Below are positions 1-5,751 of a stretch of DNA of 6,623 bases, piece by piece. The stretch is from Rubrivivax sp. (GTDB lineage: Bacteria; Pseudomonadota; Gammaproteobacteria; Burkholderiales; Burkholderiaceae_C), in the NCBI GenBank assembly GCA_020851615.1, contig JADZCL010000313.1, positions 1 through 6,623 of the forward strand. Direction: 5' to 3'. The stretch's first letter is position 1, and each line of letters starts with the position of its first letter. Position numbers and translations under genes: made by a program. The notes under the pieces are model-generated. The model was not told the DNA's origin, searched no databases, and worked only from the letters and a program-made list of their open reading frames with translations.

Positions 1-143
1 ACCAGTTCCGTGCTCTCGAACACCTGCTGGGCATTCCAGCCGACCTGGCCGGCCAGGAAGACGATGCGTGCGCCGACCGGTGCGGCAATGCCGTTGGCGT
101 AGCCGATCGGGGCCTTCCAGCCTTCGGGGAGGAGAGTCTGCAT
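1..143 (-). CDS. RidA family protein (YjgF/YER057c/UK114), N-terminal part, cut by window edge
   Basis: My reading of the reverse strand from ATG at 143 gives 47 intact codons running off the window start. The protein opens MQTLLPEGWKAPIGYANGIA and continues with RIVFLAGQVGWNAQ (residues 26-39), the typical first two strands of the RidA fold (family pattern: GYANGI, then (F/V)(V/L)AGQ(I/V)GW(N/D)). Family knowledge: RidA proteins are small trimeric enzymes of about 120-150 residues, and the best studied hydrolyse reactive enamine/imine intermediates. The catalytic arginine lies in the C-terminal half, outside this window, so activity cannot be judged. The start is supported by GGAG at 151-154 (reverse strand), 7 nt upstream of the ATG. 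The gene begins 16 bp after the stop of the diiron protein gene and is probably the fourth gene of the kor operon. Its substrate here is unknown. A paralogue tied to aromatic or CoA metabolism is a guess from position. Confidence 0.85.
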   Translation of the reverse strand, partial: MQTLLPEGWKAPIGYANGIAAPVGARIVFLAGQVGWNAQQVFESTEL

Positions 144-159
144 GTAGGGGCTCCGGGTG

Positions 160-699
160 TCAGTCCATGTAGCGGGGCGGATCGGGATCATCGGCCCAGT
201 TGGCGTCGGGCTGCGGGACCTTGCCCAGCCACTCGCGCACCAGGGCGACGTGCTCCGCCTCTTCCTGGCGCATCTCCTCGGCGGCCTGGCGCACGGCCTC
301 GCTGGTGGCCGTGCCGGCCAGTTCGGCGAAGAAGGCCTCGGCGCGCTGCTCGGCAGCCAGAGCCAGCTGCAGGGCGTGCCAGGGATGCATCAGATAGTGC
401 ATTTCCTCGATGGGCACCACTTCCGGTGATTCGGGCGTGCTCCAGAAGCCACCATGGCGGGGCACGACGACATCGTCGGCCCAGCCCATGTCGGCCAGGA
501 TCTGGTTGACGTGGATCTGCTCGTAGCCGGCCATCTTGCGGAAGAGCTCGGCCACCTCCGGGTTGTTGTGCGTCTGCATCATGTCGGCCAGCTCGTTGTA
601 GCGGGCTACGGCTTCACGCTCCATCGTGAGCGCTTGACCCATGAGCTCGGTCAGCGTCTTGGGCGCGGGCTGGGCGCGGGGATTGGCCTGGCGGGTCAC
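160..699 (-). CDS. Ferritin-like (rubrerythrin-type) diiron protein, no rubredoxin domain
   Basis: A 179-residue, mostly helical protein with a complete ferritin-like diiron ligand set: E29 (in REAVARY), E60 and H63 (ExxH in YEQIH), E117 (in AAEQRAE) and E147 with H150 (ExxH in EEAEH). This is the rubrerythrin pattern of two E...ExxH pairs. No CxxC pair is present, so the C-terminal rubredoxin domain of classical rubrerythrin is missing and an external electron donor would be needed. Rubrerythrins reduce peroxide or oxygen; related ferritin-like proteins oxidise or store iron. Which applies here is not settled by sequence. No signal peptide, so cytoplasmic. The start is GTG at 699-697, chosen because AGGAG (708-712, reverse strand) lies 8 nt upstream and the GTG overlaps the korB stop as GTGA, suggesting translational coupling. 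Inferred role: protecting the oxygen-sensitive ferredoxin/benzoyl-CoA reductase system, or guarding Fe-S cluster iron. Confidence 0.85.
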   Translation of the reverse strand: MTRQANPRAQPAPKTLTELMGQALTMEREAVARYNELADMMQTHNNPEVAELFRKMAGYEQIHVNQILADMGWADDVVVPRHGGFWSTPESPEVVPIEEMHYLMHPWHALQLALAAEQRAEAFFAELAGTATSEAVRQAAEEMRQEEAEHVALVREWLGKVPQPDANWADDPDPPRYMD

Positions 700-1529
700 A
701 ACGCAAACTCCTGTTCGATCTGCGCCAGCGTGGCGCTGGGTGCAGGGTGCTTGGCATAGGGCGCACGGCTGCCAGCGTACAACACGCCGACGTTGAAGCC
801 GTCGTCGGTCATCAGGCGACGGGCGGCGCGTGCGGGGTCGTCGGTCTCGGGCACGGTGGCCGTGTGGATGTGATCCTTCCAGGCGCGCTGCTCGGGGCGG
901 AAGGTGACGCAGGGGCTGAGGATCTCGACGAACGAGAAGCCAGGGTGGCGGATGGCCTGTGCGATGAGCTCGGCCGTGCCGTTGGGGTCGCCGGAAAAGC
1001 CGCGCGCGACGAAGTTGGCACCTGCGGCCAGGGCGATCACCAGCGGATGGAAGGAACGGATGCCGGTGCCGCCGGGCATCAGCTTGTTGTCCCAGTCGGG
1101 CTCGGTGGTCGGCGAGGCCTGGCCCTTGGTCATGCCGTACACGTGGTTGTCCATCACGATGTAGGTCAGATCCATGTTGCGCCGGCAGGCGTGCATGAAG
1201 TGGTTGCCGCCGATCGAGTAGCCGTCGCCGTCGCCACCCGTCACCAGCACCGTCATGTCCGGGCGCGCGGCCTTCAGGCCGGCCCCGGCCGCCAGGGCGC
1301 GGCCGTGCACGCCGTGAAAGCCGTAGCAGGTGGTATAGGCGGGAATGCGCGAGCTGCAGCCGATGCCCGAGACCACCGCCACCTCGTGCGGCGGCCGGCC
1401 GATGATGGCCAGCGCCCGGGTGATGGCGCCGAGGACGGAGAAGTCACCGCAGCCGGGGCACCAGACAGGCTTGTAATCGGACTTGAAATCAGACGCCGTG
1501 AGCTTGGCGGCTTCGGTCATGTCGTTCAT
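696..1529 (-). CDS. korB: 2-oxoglutarate:ferredoxin oxidoreductase, beta subunit (TPP and [4Fe-4S])
   Basis: A 277-residue beta subunit of a 2-oxoacid:ferredoxin oxidoreductase (OFOR). It decarboxylates the 2-oxoacid on thiamine diphosphate and passes electrons through one [4Fe-4S] cluster to ferredoxin. Visible: WCPGCGD at residues 23-29 (C24, C27), GIGCSSR with C58 and SPCVTF with C207, matching the four cluster cysteines of pyruvate:ferredoxin oxidoreductases; and the TPP/Mg motif TGGDGDGYSIGGNHF (98-112), followed by MDNHVYGMTKGQASPTT (126-142), typical of the family. The start ATG at 1529 is preferred over an in-frame ATG at 1565: it forms an ATGA overlap with the korA stop, and GGAG lies 7 nt upstream (1537-1540). 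An ATG three codons further in is possible. Thauera aromatica has a KorAB enzyme shown to reduce ferredoxin for benzoyl-CoA reductase. Assignment to 2-oxoglutarate follows from KorA and context; another 2-oxoacid is possible. Confidence 0.9.
   Translation of the reverse strand: MNDMTEAAKLTASDFKSDYKPVWCPGCGDFSVLGAITRALAIIGRPPHEVAVVSGIGCSSRIPAYTTCYGFHGVHGRALAAGAGLKAARPDMTVLVTGGDGDGYSIGGNHFMHACRRNMDLTYIVMDNHVYGMTKGQASPTTEPDWDNKLMPGGTGIRSFHPLVIALAAGANFVARGFSGDPNGTAELIAQAIRHPGFSFVEILSPCVTFRPEQRAWKDHIHTATVPETDDPARAARRLMTDDGFNVGVLYAGSRAPYAKHPAPSATLAQIEQEFAL
708..712 (-). promoter_or_regulatory. Shine-Dalgarno site fixing the GTG start of the diiron protein
   Basis: Reverse-strand AGGAG lies within the last codons of korB, 8 nt before GTG at 699. 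The GTG overlaps the korB stop as GTGA. Together these justify a non-ATG start at this point. Confidence 0.75.
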
Positions 1530-3304
1530 GCGGTCACTCCGGTGCGGGTCTGGGCGGCGGCCCAATCGATGAAGGCGCGCGTCAGTTCGCCTGGACGCAG
1601 CGGCAGCGGCCCGGGCCGGTGCAGGCCCGAGGGACGGCCGGGGAGGTCGCAGCGGCTGCGCAGGTAGCGCAACAGCTGGCCGCCGTGATTCTGCTCCACC
1701 ACCAACACCTGCCGCACACCGGCGAGGGCCTGGTCCAGCAGTTCGGGCTTGAGCGGCGCCAGCAGGCGGATCGACACCATCCGCAGCTGCGTGCCCTGTT
1801 CGGCGGCACGCTCGATGGCTTCACGCACCGCGCCTGTCGTCGATCCGAAGGTGACGATGGCCAGATCGGCGTCACCCTCGATGTCGGCCCAGCGCGCCCC
1901 GTAGTCGTGCTGCATCAGCTTGCGCAGGCGCTTGTCGAGCTGCTTGATGTGGTCGCGCGCCTGGCTGCTCGGGATGCCGCGCTCGGTGTGCTCCAGGCCG
2001 TCGGCGGTGTAGGTGACACCGGGTGTGCCGGGAATGGCCATCGGCGAGATGCCCGATGGCGTGTCGCGGTAGCGCAGGTAGTCGGGGGTATGGGCTTCAG
2101 CCACCAGGCGCTTGACCGGTGCAGGCGCCTGGGTCGGCGGGTCGATCACGCTGCGCGACTGGCCCATGAACTGGTCCGACAACAGGATTGCCGGGGCTTG
2201 CAGGGTCTCGGCGAGCTGGACCGACCACTCGGCCGTGGCCAGGCAGTCGGCGATGCTGTTGGGCGCCAGCACCAGGCGCGGTGCGTCGCCGGGCAGCCCG
2301 TCGACAGCGAAGGAGAGATCGCTCTGCTCGCTCTTGGCCGGGATGCCCGTGGACGGCCCGCCGCGCATCACGTTGACGACGACGATGGGCACTTCGGAGG
2401 CCACGGCCAGACCCAGCGCCTCGGTCATCAGGGCCAGCCCCGGACCGGCAGTGGCCGTCAGCGAGGGCACGCCGCCGTAAGAGGCGCCGATGATCATGTT
2501 GATCGACGCGAGTTCGTCCTCGGCCTGCAGCAGGCTGCCGCCCAGCCGCGTGAGCGCGGGCGACATCCACTCCAGCAGCTCGGTGGCCGGCGTGATCGGG
2601 TAGGCGGCCACGAAGCGCACGCCCCCGCGCAGGGCGCCGCAACCGGCCCCCTCGTTGCCCGAGAGCAGCCAGCGACCGGCGCCACTGCCGTTCGGGTCGA
2701 CCTGCAGCGGCTGCGGGCGCGGGCCCTCGATGCCGTTGGCCAGAGCGATGCCTTGCTGCAAGGTAGCCAGGTTGGCCGCCAGCGACTCCGCGCCGCGCTT
2801 CCAGCTTGCGCGCAGGGCGTCCTCGAGCGCCGCTGCGGGAACGCCCACCAGCGTGCCGGCCATGCCCAGCACGATCATGTTGATCCAGCCGCCACCAGCA
2901 CCCTTGGCTGCCTTCTTCATCGGCACGGCAACCAGGCGTGCGCCGGTCTGCAGCAGCGCCTCGGGGGCCTCGCCGGCATCGGTGTCGCCGATCAGCAGGC
3001 TGCCGGCGTCGATCGGGATCTCGTCGCCGAAGCGGTTCAGGTTCTGCCAGTCGACGGCCAGCAGGGCGTCGAAGCGATCGTCCAGTCCGGTCACCGGTTG
3101 CGCCGAGATCCGCAACAGCGCGGCGGCCTCACCGCCGCGGATCTGTGGGCCGCTGGTGCGGACCATCATGCCGTAGAGGCCGGCGCGGGCGGCGGCGTCG
3201 AGCAGCATGGTGCCCGCGGTCATCACGCCGGCACCGCCGCTGCCGGCAATGGCCAGGGAAAAACTGCGTCTGGAAGGTTTGGACTGCGGGCGTGTCAGGG
3301 GCAT
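1526..3304 (-). CDS. korA: 2-oxoglutarate:ferredoxin oxidoreductase, fused gamma-alpha subunit
   Basis: A 592-residue OFOR subunit. The N-terminal gamma domain (about residues 14-195) has GSGGAGVMTAG (21-31) and SGPQIRGGEA (51-60). The alpha domain starts around 210 with GNEGAGCGALRGG, then YPITPATE (235-242), AEDELAS (261-267) and GGPSTGIPAKSEQSDL (315-330). The last resembles the GPSTG(L/I)P-T/A-K-x-EQ-D motif of 2-oxoglutarate-type OFORs rather than pyruvate enzymes. The C-terminal domain carries VTFGSTTGAVREAI (484-497) and VVEQNHGGQLLRYLRSR (535-551). There is no ferredoxin-type CxxCxxC motif, so the complex would hold only the KorB cluster, as in the two-subunit KorAB of Thauera and mycobacteria. 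The start at 3304 is set by GGAGGAG (3310-3316) 5 nt upstream and by the gamma-domain alignment; the frame stays open upstream to 3607 but that extension looks non-coding. The stop overlaps the korB start (ATGA). First gene of the operon, divergent from had. Supplies reduced ferredoxin for ring reduction (inferred). Confidence 0.9.
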   Translation of the reverse strand: MPLTRPQSKPSRRSFSLAIAGSGGAGVMTAGTMLLDAAARAGLYGMMVRTSGPQIRGGEAAALLRISAQPVTGLDDRFDALLAVDWQNLNRFGDEIPIDAGSLLIGDTDAGEAPEALLQTGARLVAVPMKKAAKGAGGGWINMIVLGMAGTLVGVPAAALEDALRASWKRGAESLAANLATLQQGIALANGIEGPRPQPLQVDPNGSGAGRWLLSGNEGAGCGALRGGVRFVAAYPITPATELLEWMSPALTRLGGSLLQAEDELASINMIIGASYGGVPSLTATAGPGLALMTEALGLAVASEVPIVVVNVMRGGPSTGIPAKSEQSDLSFAVDGLPGDAPRLVLAPNSIADCLATAEWSVQLAETLQAPAILLSDQFMGQSRSVIDPPTQAPAPVKRLVAEAHTPDYLRYRDTPSGISPMAIPGTPGVTYTADGLEHTERGIPSSQARDHIKQLDKRLRKLMQHDYGARWADIEGDADLAIVTFGSTTGAVREAIERAAEQGTQLRMVSIRLLAPLKPELLDQALAGVRQVLVVEQNHGGQLLRYLRSRCDLPGRPSGLHRPGPLPLRPGELTRAFIDWAAAQTRTGVTA

Positions 3305-3309
3305 TGAAG

Positions 3310-3316
3310 CTCCTCC
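3310..3316 (-). promoter_or_regulatory. Shine-Dalgarno site of korA
   Basis: Reverse-strand GGAGGAG, a near-perfect anti-16S match, ends 5 nt before the ATG at 3304. It fixes the korA start inside a much longer open frame that continues upstream to 3607 across the intergenic region and into had. Confidence 0.85.
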
Positions 3317-3403
3317 GGTTCGATGGCTGCAAGTGAACCCGTGACGGCCCGGCGCGCATCTGATGTAGCGCAAACGGTAGCAGCAAAAACACCTCAGAAT
3401 CGC

Positions 3404-3437
3404 TGCAAACGGGTAAAGCAGTACTGCAATACCGTAA
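3404..3437. repeat. Direct repeat TGCAA-N4-GTAA, two copies 21 bp apart
   Basis: The pattern TGCAA, four variable bases, GTAA occurs at 3404-3416 and again at 3425-3437. The 21-bp offset is two helical turns, so both copies face the same side of the DNA. A weaker related element, CGCAAACGGTAG, lies at 3369-3380, and shares AAACGG with the first copy. The repeats interleave with the dyad at 3412-3433. From memory, BzdR operators in Azoarcus sp. CIB also contain repeated TGCA elements; the resemblance here is loose and unproven. Confidence 0.5.
3412..3433. promoter_or_regulatory. 22-bp imperfect dyad with perfect 10-bp palindrome, candidate operator
   Basis: GCAGTACTGC at 3418-3427 is a perfect palindrome. 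It is flanked on both sides by an unpaired AA and then by GGTA (3412-3415) and TACC (3430-3433), which pair with each other. Nine of eleven positions are symmetric. Size, symmetry and position midway between divergent genes fit a dimeric regulator site. The regulator is not encoded in this window and I do not recognise the motif as that of a known family. Confidence 0.55.
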
Positions 3438-3459
3438 TAACCCTCGAGCGATCTGTCAA
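3431..3459 (-). promoter_or_regulatory. Candidate sigma70 promoter for the kor operon
   Basis: On the reverse strand there is a perfect -35 hexamer TTGACA (3454-3459), then a 17-bp spacer, then TACGGT (3431-3436) as a weak -10 (three of six consensus bases). A start near 3424 would give a korA leader of about 120 nt. The weak -10 overlaps the second copy of the direct repeat and the start point falls in the palindrome, so a protein bound there would be expected to control this promoter. Seen by eye only. Confidence 0.4.
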
Positions 3460-3460
3460 G

Positions 3461-3476
3461 GCGGCGTCTGCGCCGC
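3461..3476. repeat. Short inverted repeat, GCGGCG/CGCCGC
   Basis: Perfect 6-bp GC-only stem with a 4-base TCTG loop. It lies between the dyad and the had coding region and would be in the had leader if transcription starts near 3440. GC-rich genomes make such stems by chance, so its significance is uncertain. Confidence 0.3.
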
Positions 3477-3488
3477 ACAGGGCCTTCA

Positions 3489-3515
3489 GCGGCACGGTCA
3501 GCCGACCCGTGCCGC
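3489..3515. repeat. 9-bp inverted repeat in the had leader
   Basis: GCGGCACGG (3489-3497) pairs perfectly with CCGTGCCGC (3507-3515) around a 9-base loop, ending 9 bp before the AAAGGA ribosome-binding site of had. No T-run follows, so it is not a standard intrinsic terminator. It could be a regulator site, an mRNA-stabilising hairpin, or chance in GC-rich DNA. Confidence 0.45.
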
Positions 3516-3524
3516 CGGGCAAGC

Positions 3525-3530
3525 AAAGGA
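3525..3530 (+). promoter_or_regulatory. Shine-Dalgarno site of had
   Basis: AAAGGA followed by AG sits 9 nt before the ATG at 3540. The spacing is slightly long but acceptable. No other in-frame start near it has a site. Confidence 0.6.
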
Positions 3531-3539
3531 AGCCTGTCG

Positions 3540-4607
3540 ATGTCGATCACTGCCCAGCGCTGGATGTTCACCGCCCCCGGGGCGCCGCTCGAGTGCGTCG
3601 ATTTCATCGCGCATGCCGGTGCCGGCGAGGTGGTCGTGGCGATCGCGGGCTGCGGCGTCTGCCATACCGACCTTGGCTACTACTACGACGGCGTGCGCAC
3701 CAATCAGGCTCTGCCGCTGGCGCTGGGCCATGAGATCAGCGGCCGGGTGGTGGCTGCGGGCGCAGGCGCCGAATCCTGGCTGCACCGCGCCGTCATCGTG
3801 CCGGCCGTGCTGCCCTGCGGCGAGTGCGACCTCTGCCAACGCGGCCTGGCCACCATCTGCCGCAACCAGAAGATGCCGGGCAACGACATCCAGGGCGGTT
3901 TCGGCACCCACATCGTCGTGCCTGCGCGCGGCCTGTGCCCGGTCGACGAAGGCCGCCTGGCCAAGGCCGGGCTCACCCTGGCGCAGGTGTCCATCGTCGC
4001 CGACGCGCTCACCACGCCCTACCAGGCGGTACAGCGCGCCGGCGTGCAGCCCGGCGACCTGGCCATCGTCAATGGTGTCGGCGGCGTGGGCGGCTACTGC
4101 GTGCAGGTCGCACGCGCCTTCGGGGCTGAAGTGGTGGCGATCGACGTCGACGCGCGCAAGCTGGATGCCGCGGTCAAGGACGGCGGCGCTGCGCTGGCGC
4201 TGAATGCGCGCGAACTCGACGCCAAGGCACTGAAGAAGGCGATCAACGACTTCGCGGCCCAGCGCGGGCTGCGCCGCACCGAGTGGAAGATCTTCGAGTG
4301 CTCGGGCACGGCGCCCGGGCAGACGACAGCCTTCGGCCTGCTCGTGCATGGCGCCACACTGGCGGTGGTGGGCTTCACCATGGACAAGGTCGAGTTGCGC
4401 CTGTCCAACCTGATGGCTTTCGACGCGCGCGCGATCGGCAACTGGGGCTGCCCGCCCGAGCTGTATCCGGGGGCACTGGATCTGGTGCTGGACGGCAAGG
4501 TCAAACTCGCCGCTTTTGTCGAGACTCACCCGCTGGCGGAGATCAACCGCGTCTTTGACGCCGTGCACCAGCGCGAGATCACCCGCCGCGCCGTGATGGT
4601 CCCCTGA
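3540..4607 (+). CDS. had: 6-hydroxycyclohex-1-ene-1-carbonyl-CoA dehydrogenase
   Basis: A 355-residue zinc-dependent medium-chain dehydrogenase that oxidises 6-hydroxycyclohex-1-ene-1-carbonyl-CoA to the 6-oxo compound with NAD+. The GroES-like domain has [17 protein letters not shown] (37-53) with catalytic zinc ligand C41, GHEISG (63-68) with H64, and D155 in VADALTTPY as likely third ligand (Asp rather than the Cys of horse liver alcohol dehydrogenase). The structural zinc lobe is complete: C93, C96, C99, C107. The Rossmann motif GVGGVG (179-184) is followed by VVAIDVD, where acidic D202 favours NAD+ over NADP+. From memory the Thauera enzyme is slightly longer (about 360-370). The GYYYDGVR and PGNDIQGGF segments fit Had rather than a general alcohol dehydrogenase, and the neighbouring oah, dch and bcrC make the assignment firm. 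First gene of the plus-strand operon; 40 bp to oah. Confidence 0.93.
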   Translation: MSITAQRWMFTAPGAPLECVDFIAHAGAGEVVVAIAGCGVCHTDLGYYYDGVRTNQALPLALGHEISGRVVAAGAGAESWLHRAVIVPAVLPCGECDLCQRGLATICRNQKMPGNDIQGGFGTHIVVPARGLCPVDEGRLAKAGLTLAQVSIVADALTTPYQAVQRAGVQPGDLAIVNGVGGVGGYCVQVARAFGAEVVAIDVDARKLDAAVKDGGAALALNARELDAKALKKAINDFAAQRGLRRTEWKIFECSGTAPGQTTAFGLLVHGATLAVVGFTMDKVELRLSNLMAFDARAIGNWGCPPELYPGALDLVLDGKVKLAAFVETHPLAEINRVFDAVHQREITRRAVMVP

Positions 4608-4647
4608 GGCCCATCCCTCCCTTTCGAACCCGACCCGAGGAAATCCC

Positions 4648-5751
4648 ATGACCCGCGAATTCAAGAACCACGACCTGTTCGAGGACTTCAGCAAGCCCGG
4701 CGTGCGCTACGAGAAGCGTCCGGCCAAGCGTCCCGACGGCCGCGTGGCCGAGGGCCTCTACAACGTCTGGATCACGCTGGACAACCCGACCCAGTTCAAC
4801 AGCTACACGACGGACATGGTCAAGGGTGTGATCCTGGCCTTCCGCGCGGCCAGCAACGACCGTTCGGTCAACTGCGTGGTCTTCACGGGCGCCGGCGACA
4901 AGGCCTTCTGCACCGGCGGCAACACCAAGGAGTACGCCGAGTACTACGCCGGTCACCCGCAGGAGTACCGCCAGTACATGCGGCTGTTCAACGACATGGT
5001 GAGCGCCATCCTGGCCTGCGACAAGCCCGTCATCTGCCGCGTCAACGGCATGCGCATCGGCGGCGGCCAGGAGATCGGCATGGCCTGCGACTTCTCGGTC
5101 TCGAGCGACCTCGCGCGCTACGGCCAGGCCGGTCCCAAGCACGGCTCGGCGCCGATCGGCGGCGCAACCGACTTCCTGCCGGTGATCGTGGGCGCCGAGC
5201 GCGCCATGGCCGCCTGCGTGCTGTGCGAGCCCTTCAGCGCGCACAAGGCCTACCAGATGGGCGTGCTCACCGAGATCGTTCCGGCGCTCAAGGTGGACGG
5301 CAAGTTCGTCGCCAACCCCACCATCGAGACGCAGCGCATGGTCGACGAGTTCGGCCGCAACGTCTACGGCGAGAGCAAGACCGGCGCCGCGCTCGAAGAA
5401 GGCAAGGCGCTGCTCAAGCGCGGCACGGTCGACCTCTCGCTGCTCGACGCCAAGGTCGAGGAGCTGTGCGCCAAGATGCTGCTGACCTTCCCCGACTGCA
5501 CGACCAAGACCATCGAGGAACTGCGCAAGCCCAAGCTCGATATCTGGAACCGCAACAAGGAAAACGCGCGTGCCTGGCTGGCGCTGAACATGATGACGGA
5601 GGCGCGCTCGGGCTTCACCGCCTTCAACGAAGGCTCCAAGGACGACCGCGAAGTCGACTTCGTGCTGCTGCGCCAGAAGCTCGCCGCCGGCCAGAGCTGG
5701 GTCGGCAGCCTGCACGACGAAATCCAGCCCAAGGCGAAGAAGAATGGCTGA
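4648..5751 (+). CDS. oah: 6-oxocyclohex-1-ene-1-carbonyl-CoA hydrolase (ring-opening)
   Basis: A 367-residue crotonase-superfamily enzyme that adds water to 6-oxocyclohex-1-ene-1-carbonyl-CoA and hydrolytically opens the ring to 3-hydroxypimeloyl-CoA. Visible: oxyanion-hole segments AFCTGGNTKEY (86-96) and RVNGMRIGGGQEIGMACD (131-148) with E142. Where hydratases carry QPEIxLG it has YGQAGPKHGS (158-167), like the GQ(T)GPKxGS of MenB and BadI, which also act on ring or aryl acyl-CoAs. The long N-terminal segment before the fold and the roughly 90-residue extra C-terminal part (about 280-367) distinguish Oah from ordinary enoyl-CoA hydratases of about 260 residues; from memory, Thauera Oah is about 375. 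Start ATG follows GAGGAAA (4637-4643) at good spacing. The last 8 bp overlap dch in another frame. Confidence 0.93.
   Translation: MTREFKNHDLFEDFSKPGVRYEKRPAKRPDGRVAEGLYNVWITLDNPTQFNSYTTDMVKGVILAFRAASNDRSVNCVVFTGAGDKAFCTGGNTKEYAEYYAGHPQEYRQYMRLFNDMVSAILACDKPVICRVNGMRIGGGQEIGMACDFSVSSDLARYGQAGPKHGSAPIGGATDFLPVIVGAERAMAACVLCEPFSAHKAYQMGVLTEIVPALKVDGKFVANPTIETQRMVDEFGRNVYGESKTGAALEEGKALLKRGTVDLSLLDAKVEELCAKMLLTFPDCTTKTIEELRKPKLDIWNRNKENARAWLALNMMTEARSGFTAFNEGSKDDREVDFVLLRQKLAAGQSWVGSLHDEIQPKAKKNG

Larger units (their letters stand above)
3305..3539. promoter_or_regulatory. Divergent control region between korA and had
   Basis: This 235-bp stretch separates the only two divergent genes here, so it must hold promoters for both the kor operon and the had-oah-dch-bcr operon. 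Its centre (about 3370-3440) is clearly A+T-richer than the flanking genes. It contains a dyad (3412-3433), a direct repeat (3404-3437), a possible minus-strand promoter (3431-3459) and two hairpins on the had side (3461-3476, 3489-3515). For had I see no convincing -35/-10 pair; TAATAA at 3435-3440 is a weak -10 candidate with no good -35, which would suit an activator-dependent promoter. I found no full FNR-type box (TTGAT-N4-ATCAA), only a half-like GTCAA at 3455-3459. Confidence 0.7.

Noticed and set aside
1530..1565. Longer korB start at 1565
   Set aside because: It adds 12 residues rich in Arg/Pro/His that overlap korA; the ATG at 1529 has a ribosome site and the ATGA overlap typical of this operon.
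747..1667. 306-codon plus-strand open frame opposite korB
   Set aside because: Antisense to korB, which has intact TPP and cluster motifs; composition is Gly/Ala/His/Val-rich with no domain.
1619..3307. 562-codon plus-strand open frame opposite korA
   Set aside because: It is antisense to a clearly conserved gene, has low-complexity Gly/Arg/Gln/His-rich composition and no recognisable domain; a GC-rich shadow frame.
3446..3459. FNR/AcpR-type anaerobic box
   Set aside because: Only the right half (GTCAA) fits; the left half GAGCG does not resemble TTGAT. The TTGACA on the reverse strand is better read as a -35 element.
3461..3515. Intrinsic terminator in the had leader
   Set aside because: Stems are present but no T-run follows on either strand, and a terminator directly upstream of the had ribosome site would need an attenuation mechanism for which I see no leader peptide.
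3305..3607. In-frame upstream extension of korA giving 693 residues
   Set aside because: The 101 extra residues are Arg/Cys-rich and unlike any OFOR, overlap the start of had by 68 bp, and lie upstream of an excellent Shine-Dalgarno site with the gamma domain beginning right after ATG 3304.
4608..4647. Possible promoter or terminator between had and oah
   Set aside because: Only 40 bp, C-rich, with no hairpin, T-run or promoter-like hexamers beyond the oah ribosome-binding site.
3498..4694. 398-codon minus-strand open frame opposite had
   Set aside because: It covers had and part of the control region in antisense, with no family features; a shadow of had codon bias.
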